The notes below the pieces were generated by a model. It was given only the letters and a program-made list of their open reading frames with translations. It was not told the origin of the DNA and did no database searches. The translations under genes were made by a program, and so were the position numbers. A DNA stretch of 7,488 bases from the NCBI GenBank assembly GCA_030672115.1, contig DAOVGZ010000051.1, positions 1 through 7,488 of the forward strand, in the 5' to 3' direction. Position 1 is the stretch's first letter, and every line of letters begins with the position of its first letter. Positions 1 to 5,260 of this stretch are shown here, one piece after another. The stretch is from a bacterium (GTDB lineage Bacteria; Babelota; Babeliae; Babelales; Vermiphilaceae).

Positions 1-8
1 AATCGTAA

Positions 9-1250
9 CTGTTTGAACTTTCAAATGGATTAAAAGTTTTTCATTATAAAAATAAAAATACTCCTAAAATAGATATCGTTCTTTCTTTGAAAGCGAAACA
101 TTATTACGATCCTGAGGATAAACAAGGTTTGTATAATTTTGTAACGAACATGCTTACTGAGGGAACAAAAAACTATACTGCAGCACAACTTTCAGATGAA
201 CTTGAATCTCGTGGTATTTCTTTTAGCTCTTCTCCTGGTGTTATTGTTATGAGTATGTTGAGTTCTGATTTGGAAAAAGGATTGGAGTTGCTGCAAGAAA
301 TTTTGTGTAATGTAGCGTTTGAAAAAAAAGAAATAAAAAAAGTTCGACAACAAATTTATGCTCAACTAAAAGAATTTTGGGATTCTCCCATGGCTTTTTC
401 TAGTCAATTATTAAAGGAGCAAATTTATAAAGGGCATCCATATAGTAAAAATATTTTGGGTACAAAAAAATCTGTTGATTCGATAGAACAAAAAGATCTG
501 AAAGATTTTTATAAAATTAATTTTGTTCCTGCTGGTTCACGACTTTCAATTGTAGGTGATTTTTCGGATGAAAAGATTCAAAAAACATTGGAAAAATATT
601 TGTCTTCTTGGCAAGGTGAGCCGATTAAAGATTTAACATTCCCAATACTTAAAAAATCTTGTTGCAAAGATATTAATTATTTTATTAATCGTGATCAGGT
701 TGTTCTTTGTATTGCAGGTCTTTCTGTTAATAGAAAACATGAAGATTATGATAAATTATGGTTGTTCGATCAAATTTTTAGCGGTGGAGAACTTCGATCA
801 ATGAATTCTCGACTTATTCAACTTCGTGAACAATCAGGTTTATTTTATACGATTGGCGGAGGCCTTGCTTATGGGGCAAATGATCAGCCAGGAATAGCTT
901 TGGTCAAAACAATTGTTTCGCTTGATAGATTGCAAGAAGCTGAAAAAGTAATAAAGGAAACTATTGATAAAGCAATTGATACGATTGACGAACATGAATT
1001 TGAGCAAGCAAGGCTTGCTATTATTAATTCATTAGTTAATCACTTTGAGTCAAATACGCAGATTGCAACATCGTTTCTTTTTTTAGATAAGTATAATTTA
1101 TCAAAAGATTACTTTGATAAACGCGCACAAGATCTTTTAAAAATAACGATTAATGATGTACAAAAAGCTGTTAAAAAAGTTTTAAACTCCAAAGATATGG
1201 TAACAATTCGTGTTGGTAGAGTTGAAAATTTGGAAGAAACTAAGGCTTAA
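9..1250 (+). CDS. M16 family (pitrilysin-like) peptidase domain, zinc-site-less R/Y half; 5' end uncertain
   Basis: The protein is one M16B-type unit (two successive alpha/beta halves). Homology starts immediately after an in-frame TAA at 6-8, with the usual 'LSNGLKV' strand at about 21-38. It continues through 'EGTKNYTAAQL', 'NFVPAGSRLSIVGDF' and a second half containing 'SGGELRSMNSRLIQLREQSG'. The HxxEH zinc motif is replaced by N-F-V-T-N at about 135-149, so this unit should not bind zinc. The Arg (825-827) and Tyr (846-848) of the R/Y pair are kept at the family spacing of seven residues. Known M16 enzymes combine a zinc half with an R/Y half, either fused or as separate subunits, so I infer this is the R/Y half of a periplasmic or membrane-associated peptidase. 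The active half should lie upstream, outside the window. No ATG, GTG or TTG start precedes the conserved N-terminus: CTG at 9 is the only candidate, and TTG at 87 would delete the first strands. A frameshifted continuation of an upstream gene is also possible. The gene ends 7 bp from doxX, which is convergent. Confidence 0.85.
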   Translation: MFELSNGLKVFHYKNKNTPKIDIVLSLKAKHYYDPEDKQGLYNFVTNMLTEGTKNYTAAQLSDELESRGISFSSSPGVIVMSMLSSDLEKGLELLQEILCNVAFEKKEIKKVRQQIYAQLKEFWDSPMAFSSQLLKEQIYKGHPYSKNILGTKKSVDSIEQKDLKDFYKINFVPAGSRLSIVGDFSDEKIQKTLEKYLSSWQGEPIKDLTFPILKKSCCKDINYFINRDQVVLCIAGLSVNRKHEDYDKLWLFDQIFSGGELRSMNSRLIQLREQSGLFYTIGGGLAYGANDQPGIALVKTIVSLDRLQEAEKVIKETIDKAIDTIDEHEFEQARLAIINSLVNHFESNTQIATSFLFLDKYNLSKDYFDKRAQDLLKITINDVQKAVKKVLNSKDMVTIRVGRVENLEETKA

Positions 1251-1257
1251 TTTGTAG

Positions 1258-1686
1258 TTAAAATATTTTTCCTCGAGCAGATTTACGTGGGTCCCATAGG
1301 GCCCACTTTCCAGGGCCACAAAATCCAATTGTGATTGCAAGTGAAATAAAGTTAAACACAAATTTAACGTTTGTTTCAGGAATAAAAAAACTATTTTGAA
1401 GGTTTGCAATAAAAAAAATGATAAGTGTTGCTGGAACAACAAGAATAGTTCCTAATTCAATTATGATTCCAGAAAGAATTAAGCCGCCACCAATAATTTC
1501 TATTAGTGGAGCTAGGCATATGAATAAAAAACTACTGTTGGAACTGAAAAATAAAGAAAAAGTTTCTTGAGAAGGTAAATATGCTATCACTTCGGTTGTT
1601 TTTTGGATGCCGTGGATAACAAATGCAGCACCTACGAATAAACGGACGCCAAGAAGCATCCAATCAAAATATTCTACTTTTTCCAT
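1258..1686 (-). CDS. DoxX family integral membrane protein
   Basis: This is a 142-aa inner-membrane protein with four hydrophobic segments, at about residues 10-28, 52-73, 77-96 and 107-123. The first carries the DoxX pattern R15-L-x2-G19-x2-F22-x2-H25-G26-x2-K29. The second carries the P60-x2-E63-x2-GGG-L-x-L-x-G pattern. The C-terminus has a glycine-rich 'GPGKWALWDPRK' turn like the one that closes many DoxX proteins. Family roles are poorly defined; links to quinone or thiosulfate redox and oxidative-stress complexes have been reported for some members, and none can be assigned here. The ATG is preceded by purine-rich GGGAAATTAGGG. The start lies 34 bp after the ldh stop on the same strand, so it is probably cotranscribed with ldh. 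The length is normal for the family. No terminator is visible before the convergent M16 gene. Confidence 0.85.
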   Translation of the reverse strand: MEKVEYFDWMLLGVRLFVGAAFVIHGIQKTTEVIAYLPSQETFSLFFSSNSSFLFICLAPLIEIIGGGLILSGIIIELGTILVVPATLIIFFIANLQNSFFIPETNVKFVFNFISLAITIGFCGPGKWALWDPRKSARGKIF

Positions 1687-1720
1687 CCCTAATTTCCCTT
1701 TTTTTGTATGATGAAAGCCG

Positions 1721-2629
1721 TTACGTCATATTGATCATTTCTTGAATTGTTTTTATAGATAGTTCTAGTTGTTTTTTTTCAAGTTTATTTAATGGTATGT
1801 CTATAATTTTTTCTATTCCTTTATTTCCTAAAACGATTGGTAAACTAATATAAATTTTAAATTTTTCTACAAATATAGACAGCGGGATAATTATTTTTTG
1901 ATTAAAGATAATAGCTTGGCATAATGTTGCAACACATGTTGCTATACCAAAAAAGGTTGATCCTTTGTATTTTATTATGTCGTATGCTTTTTGACGTGCC
2001 TCGGTAGAAAATTGATGCAAATCGTCATCTGAAATTGTTGGAAAATTTTGTAATGGAATTCCTGCTATATATGCTGCAGACCATGCTGCAAACTGTGAAT
2101 CTCCATGTTCACCAAGCATGTAAGCATGAATTGATTCTTCTGCTATAGATAATTTTTTTTGTATACAACCGCGAAGCCTTAGTGAGTCTAAAAGGGTTCC
2201 AGTTCCAAAAACTTGATTGAAAGGAAGGCCAGAAGCTTTTTGTGCAAAAAAGGTGATTGCATCAACTGGGTTGGTTACAACAATAATAATAGTTTTTTTA
2301 TCAAGAGGTTTTAAGTCATTTATAATTGAAGTCACAATTTTTTTATTTATTAATAAAAGTTCTGTGCGTGTTTGCCCAGGTTTTTGTGCTATTCCAGCAG
2401 TAATGATAATAATATCTGGGTTTTTTAATTCTTTGATTGATACATTTTTTATTTTTGATGTTGAGCAAAAAGAAAGAGCATCACTAAGATCAAAAACTTC
2501 ACCTTTGCAACGATTTTCATTGATATCAACAAGTTGTATTTCAGCGACAATATTTTTAAGCATTAATGCATAAGCAGTAGTTGATCCAACTGCTCCAGCA
2601 CCAATGATAGCAATTTTTGTTTGCTTCAT
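1721..2629 (-). CDS. ldh: L-lactate dehydrogenase (NAD-dependent)
   Basis: This cytosolic enzyme interconverts pyruvate and L-lactate with NADH/NAD+ and would regenerate NAD+ during fermentation. The 302-aa protein shows a Rossmann GAGAVG loop at residues 10-15 and the NAD-selective Asp35 after the second strand. Its active-site loop is 'AQKPGQTR', with Gln82 at the specificity position and Arg88. The catalytic residues are Asp148 and Arg151 in 'LLDSLRLR' and His175 in 'GEHGDS', followed by a 'KGST' segment. Malate dehydrogenases have Arg at the specificity position, so Gln82 favours lactate dehydrogenase. The C-terminal part ('GNKGIEKIIDIPLNKLEKKQL') is intact. The loop around 'SIFVEKFKIYISLP' looks a few residues shorter than usual. 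The start is set by an excellent AAGGAG five bases before the ATG. It is the first gene of an apparent two-gene unit with doxX. Confidence 0.93.
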   Translation of the reverse strand: MKQTKIAIIGAGAVGSTTAYALMLKNIVAEIQLVDINENRCKGEVFDLSDALSFCSTSKIKNVSIKELKNPDIIIITAGIAQKPGQTRTELLLINKKIVTSIINDLKPLDKKTIIIVVTNPVDAITFFAQKASGLPFNQVFGTGTLLDSLRLRGCIQKKLSIAEESIHAYMLGEHGDSQFAAWSAAYIAGIPLQNFPTISDDDLHQFSTEARQKAYDIIKYKGSTFFGIATCVATLCQAIIFNQKIIIPLSIFVEKFKIYISLPIVLGNKGIEKIIDIPLNKLEKKQLELSIKTIQEMINMT

Positions 2630-2634
2630 AAATT

Positions 2635-2640
2635 CTCCTT
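2635..2640 (-). promoter_or_regulatory. Shine-Dalgarno site of ldh
   Basis: On the minus strand AAGGAG lies five bases (AATTT) before the ldh ATG, a near-ideal ribosome binding site that fixes the start. Confidence 0.85.
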
Positions 2641-2935
2641 ATTTTTGAAATGAGGGTAACAGGTGATTTAAAAAAAAATCAATGGTTTGTTATTTTGTAC
2701 TTTTGGTCATAATCATTTTTTTTTTTTAATAATGACGATAACTCTTAGCTAAAGGTATAAAAAGATCGTTTACTTAGTTAAAAGTATTTTTTTAGCTCAT
2801 TGTGTAATAAATCTCTAGATAAAAATACAATTGTTTGTTTTCAGTACAAACTTTTTGTAGTTGAAAAACAATGTGCAAAAAAAATGTACAACAATTATGT
2901 TCTGAAGATTTTATACAAAAAAAGAATGAAACGTT
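2641..2935. other. Gene-free intergenic region upstream of ldh
   Basis: About 300 bp of very AT-rich DNA with no convincing gene on either strand. It must hold the ldh promoter (minus strand) and the 3' end of the 130-aa gene's transcript. Homopolymer A and T runs obscure any promoter, and I could not pick a credible -35/-10 pair. Visible structures are a TGATTT/AAATCA inverted repeat near 2670 and the longer imperfect hairpin at 2830-2872, listed separately. No tRNA or riboswitch pattern was recognised. Confidence 0.6.
2820..2872 (-). terminator. Possible weak intrinsic terminator after the 130-aa gene
   Basis: Read on the minus strand, an imperfect stem of about 17 pairs forms in three blocks: ATTGT/ACAAT, TTTTCA/TGAAAA and TACAAA/TTTGTA. 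It has a three-base loop and small bulges, and is followed by the T-rich tract TGTATTTTTAT. It lies about 65 bp beyond the stop of the 130-aa gene. The stem is almost entirely A-T, so termination strength is doubtful. It could instead be a leader structure for ldh or chance in AT-rich DNA. Confidence 0.35.
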
Positions 2936-3328
2936 TTAGATTTCAAGCTCTTGAAGTGCCATTTTTGTTTCTAGATTAATAAAATATCTATTAAGGAGCT
3001 GTAAAAGTTCTGTATATGCTTTATAGGTATTTTCAAATTGTTCTAAAGATTTTTTTATTTGATTATCTATTTTAAGTTTGTTTTTTTTCAATGTTTTATG
3101 GAGATTTTTTGATGTTTCTAAGAGAGGAATTATATGTTCATTTATCATAGAGACAATATTTTCATGTAACTCAATTTGATTTTCCATGTGCTCTATTTTT
3201 TCTTCAAGTTTTAAAAGAGATTTATGGTTTTTTAAAAATGTTATAACAGGACTGTTGGCAAGTAAGGCGGCTGGAAAGCTTAAAAGAATAAAAGATAGGA
3301 TTGTGAATAAAATATTTTTTTGCTTCAT
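2936..3328 (-). CDS. Small exported protein with helical/coiled-coil body, function unknown
   Basis: I do not recognise this 130-aa protein. It starts with a classic Sec signal: KQK, then a hydrophobic stretch at about residues 6-23 ending 'PAALLA', with a likely signal peptidase I cut near residue 24 or 25 (ALLA-NS). There is no lipobox Cys. The mature part is charged and helical with heptad-like Leu/Ile spacing ('LKLEEKIEHMENQIELHENIVSM', given here only as a landmark near residues 40-62). It has further amphipathic helices to the end and no cysteine. A small periplasmic coiled-coil protein is the simplest reading; a chaperone, spacer or secreted effector cannot be distinguished. The ATG is preceded by AAAGGA six bases upstream. 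The hairpin at 3350-3396 separates it from the upstream 79-aa gene, so it probably has its own promoter or depends on read-through. Confidence 0.7.
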   Translation of the reverse strand: MKQKNILFTILSFILLSFPAALLANSPVITFLKNHKSLLKLEEKIEHMENQIELHENIVSMINEHIIPLLETSKNLHKTLKKNKLKIDNQIKKSLEQFENTYKAYTELLQLLNRYFINLETKMALQELEI

Positions 3329-3349
3329 AAAATTTCCTTTTTAAAAAAT

Positions 3350-3396
3350 AAAAACACCGTGATATTTCTAAGTAGAAACAGTATCACGGTGTTTTT
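3350..3396 (-). terminator. Strong hairpin terminator, likely bidirectional
   Basis: A perfect 15-bp inverted repeat (AAAAACACCGTGATA at 3350-3364 against 3382-3396) encloses a second 6-bp repeat, TTTCTA/TAGAAA, with a two-base loop and a three-base CAG bulge. T-rich sequence follows on both strands, so it can stop transcription in either direction. By position it ends the minus-strand unit gatB plus 79-aa gene, about 20 bp past the stop codon of the latter. It is the most stable structure in the window. Confidence 0.85.
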
Positions 3397-3416
3397 TTAT
3401 CGTCAAGTAAGCTTTT

Positions 3417-3656
3417 TTAGTGAGGCAAATTTTTTATCATTTGTTGGGTATTTTCAACAGGGTTTACTTTTTTTTCAGTAGGATTTGTAAATTTTTTGTT
3501 TGGGATTGTTTTTATTTTTTGTTTGGGAGTGTTTTCAGGTTTATCCTTTGCTGTACAGTCGCAGCAACAAAAGTCAGAGTCAAAAAGAGTACCTGAAGCT
3601 GTAAAAACAGAAAAAAGTAAGGTTATAAAAAAAAGAGGAGCTATTTTTTTTATCAT
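3417..3656 (-). CDS. Small exported Cys-cluster, Lys/Pro-rich protein, function unknown
   Basis: I do not recognise this 79-aa protein. Residues 1-21 form a signal peptide (MIKKI, then a Leu/Phe-rich core, then 'FTASG'). It is followed by an acidic patch with a compact cysteine cluster, 'FDSDFCCCDCTAKD', holding four Cys in five positions. The rest is low-complexity, rich in Lys, Asn, Pro and Thr, and probably disordered. The cluster might bind metal or form disulfides. The lipoprotein alternative is weak because no clean L-x-x-C lipobox follows the hydrophobic core. The start is the ATG with AGGA about 10 bases upstream. The gene begins 21 bp after the gatB stop on the same strand and ends just before the strong terminator, so it is probably cotranscribed with gatB. 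The small size and low complexity leave some doubt that it is a real gene, although the signal peptide and terminator support it. Confidence 0.65.
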   Translation of the reverse strand: MIKKIAPLFFITLLFSVFTASGTLFDSDFCCCDCTAKDKPENTPKQKIKTIPNKKFTNPTEKKVNPVENTQQMIKNLPH

Positions 3657-3677
3657 ATTGTTTTATTCCTATATTAT

Positions 3678-5141
3678 TTATTGTAAATGTTTCTTTAAGA
3701 GTTCTTGAATAATTTTTGGATCACCTTTGCCTTGAGTTTTTTTCATTGCTTGACCAACAAAAAATCCAAACAAACGGTCTTTTCCGGATTTGTATTTTTC
3801 AACCATATCGGGGTTACTCTCTACAATAGTTTTTACAATTTCTTCCAGTTGGTCGACCGATCCAATTTGCTCCAATCCTTTTTCTTTTACAATTTCTTCT
3901 GGATTTTGACCTGTTTGTGCAACAATTTCAAATACTTCTTTTGCGGCTCTGTTGTTTATTTTTCCAGATTCAACAAGTGTAACAATCTTTGCAAGAAGAT
4001 CGGGTGTTACTTTGCATTCGATAAGAGATATTTTATGTTCTTTTAAATAACCAAGAAGGTCTCGTAAAATCCAGTTAATAATTTGTTTACTTTTGCTAAA
4101 TGAGTACGCTCTTTCAAAATAATTTGCAAGTTCTTTGTCTTCAACCAAAATACTTGCTTCATAAGTTGATAGTTTAATTTCTTTGCAAAAGCGTTTTTGT
4201 TTTTCGTAAGGAAGTTCAGGAAGCGTTTTTTCTATGCGAGAAATCCATTCATCATTAACTTCAATAAGTGGAAGATCGGGGTCCTGGAAGTAACGATAAT
4301 CAGCAGCCTCTTCTTTAGAACGCATGGGAATAGTTTTTTTATCTTTTGAATCCCATAGCCTTGTTTCTTGTACAACATTTTGGCCATTTTTTAAAAGTTC
4401 AATTTGACGTTGAATTTCATATTCAATTGCATCACCAATAAACTTAAATGAATTAATATTTTTAAGTTCGCAGCGAGTTCCAAGGTCTTTATCTTTTTTC
4501 TTTTTTACAGAAATGTTTGTATCAGCTCTAAATGCGCCTTCTTCCATGTTGCCAGAGCAAATATTAAGATATTGCACAATTGATCGAAGAGCTTTTAAAT
4601 ATGTTTTTGCTTGGTAGGTGCTAGAAATGTCTGGATGACTTACGATTTCCAAAAGAGGAGTTCCAGCTCTGTTTAAATCAACAAAACTTACATCGTCACT
4701 ACTAGAATGGATGTTTTTACCGGCATCTTCTTCTATGTGGATTCGAGTAAGACGTACATTTTTAATGGTTCCATCTTCTAGATAAATTGGAATAAATCCT
4801 TCTGTGCAGATAGGAAATTCATTTTGTGTTATTTGATACCCTTTTGGCAAGTCAGGGTAAAAATAATGTTTTCGGGCAAATTCAGAGATTTTAGAAATTT
4901 TACTTTTGGTAGCAAGGCCCGCAAGAATTGCGAAGTTAACAACTTTTTTGTTCAAAACAGGTAGGACACCAGGGTGCCCTGAGCAAATGCTGCAGATATC
5001 AGTGTTTGGTGTTTTTCCAACAGTATTTGCGCATGAGCAGAAAATTTTTGTTTTTGTTGTTAATTGAGCATGTACTTCTATGCCTATTGTAACTTCATAT
5101 TCTGGATAATGATCCAAAATAGATTCTGTTTTGAGTGTCAT
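3678..5141 (-). CDS. gatB: Aspartyl/glutamyl-tRNA(Asn/Gln) amidotransferase subunit B
   Basis: GatB is the tRNA-binding and kinase subunit of GatCAB. The complex phosphorylates and then amidates Glu-tRNA(Gln) or Asp-tRNA(Asn), letting cells without GlnRS or AsnRS make correctly charged tRNA. The 487-aa product is full length. Residues 15-34 carry the family opening 'YEVTIGIEVHAQL'. Next come the paired cysteines C35-x-C37 and C50-x2-C53, probably a metal site, in 'PNTDICSICSGHPGVLPVLN'. After that come 'FYPDLPKGYQITQNE', 'LNRAGTPLLEIVSHPD', 'EEGAFRADTNISV' and 'DYRYFQDPDLPLIEV'. The C-terminal helical and YqeY-like tail domain ends 'GKGDPKIIQELLKK'. The frame stays open upstream to a TTG at 5189, but ATG at 5141 is preferred because AAGGAG stands four bases before it and family homology starts about 14 residues later. 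gatA and gatC are not in the window. Confidence 0.95.
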   Translation of the reverse strand: MTLKTESILDHYPEYEVTIGIEVHAQLTTKTKIFCSCANTVGKTPNTDICSICSGHPGVLPVLNKKVVNFAILAGLATKSKISKISEFARKHYFYPDLPKGYQITQNEFPICTEGFIPIYLEDGTIKNVRLTRIHIEEDAGKNIHSSSDDVSFVDLNRAGTPLLEIVSHPDISSTYQAKTYLKALRSIVQYLNICSGNMEEGAFRADTNISVKKKKDKDLGTRCELKNINSFKFIGDAIEYEIQRQIELLKNGQNVVQETRLWDSKDKKTIPMRSKEEAADYRYFQDPDLPLIEVNDEWISRIEKTLPELPYEKQKRFCKEIKLSTYEASILVEDKELANYFERAYSFSKSKQIINWILRDLLGYLKEHKISLIECKVTPDLLAKIVTLVESGKINNRAAKEVFEIVAQTGQNPEEIVKEKGLEQIGSVDQLEEIVKTIVESNPDMVEKYKSGKDRLFGFFVGQAMKKTQGKGDPKIIQELLKKHLQ

Positions 5142-5260
5142 GTTACTCCTTGTGCAGTGAGATTCTGTCGTTTTGATGTTAAACGACAATTATGATTTTT
5201 TACCCTCCTGCTAGCAGATTGTTTTTAGCCTAAATATTAGGAGGTACAGGAGTTAGTCTA
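5142..5260 (-). promoter_or_regulatory. gatB leader with stacked inverted repeats
   Basis: This 119-bp spacer between the RNase stop and gatB is unusually structured. It holds GTCGTTT/AAACGAC (5167-5173 and 5181-5187, seven-base loop), the perfect 10-bp palindrome CTGCTAGCAG (5208-5217) and CCTAA/TTAGG (5229-5241). On the minus strand two pyrimidine tracts, ACTCCT (5253-5248) and ACCTCCT (5245-5239), can pair with two purine tracts downstream: AGGAGT, the gatB Shine-Dalgarno (5150-5145), and AGGAGG (5209-5204). No T-run follows any stem in the minus direction, so it does not look like an intrinsic terminator. A regulatory role is inference. Confidence 0.4.
5146..5151 (-). promoter_or_regulatory. 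Shine-Dalgarno site deciding the gatB start
   Basis: AAGGAG lies on the minus strand four bases before the ATG at 5141. It favours this start over the in-frame TTG at 5189, which would add 16 non-conserved residues and has only a distant purine tract (14 bases away). Confidence 0.8.

Noticed and set aside
1182..1442. Minus-strand open frame across the M16/doxX junction
   Set aside because: It overlaps both real genes in another frame, its translation is low-complexity (Leu/Phe-rich), and it shows no family pattern.
2217..2573. Plus-strand open frame opposite ldh
   Set aside because: It is antisense to conserved LDH catalytic codons and shows no recognisable domain.
1721..2629. Malate dehydrogenase as the identity of the dehydrogenase
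   Set aside because: The specificity position is Gln (QKPG) rather than the Arg of malate dehydrogenases, and 'GEHGDS' fits lactate dehydrogenase well.
2871..2939. 22-codon plus-strand open frame beginning MCKKN
   Set aside because: There is no Shine-Dalgarno before it, it overlaps the end of the 130-aa gene and part of the hairpin, and it is likely chance.
3705..4046. Plus-strand open frame opposite the gatB 3' end
   Set aside because: Its Phe/Asn/Cys-rich translation mirrors Lys/Glu-rich GatB codons, and it has no independent support.
5142..5189. Alternative TTG start for gatB adding 16 residues
   Set aside because: The added residues are not family-like, and AAGGAG sits directly before the ATG at 5141.
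5142..5260. T-box or intrinsic terminator upstream of gatB
   Set aside because: No T-box consensus is seen, and no stem is followed by a T-run in the direction of transcription.
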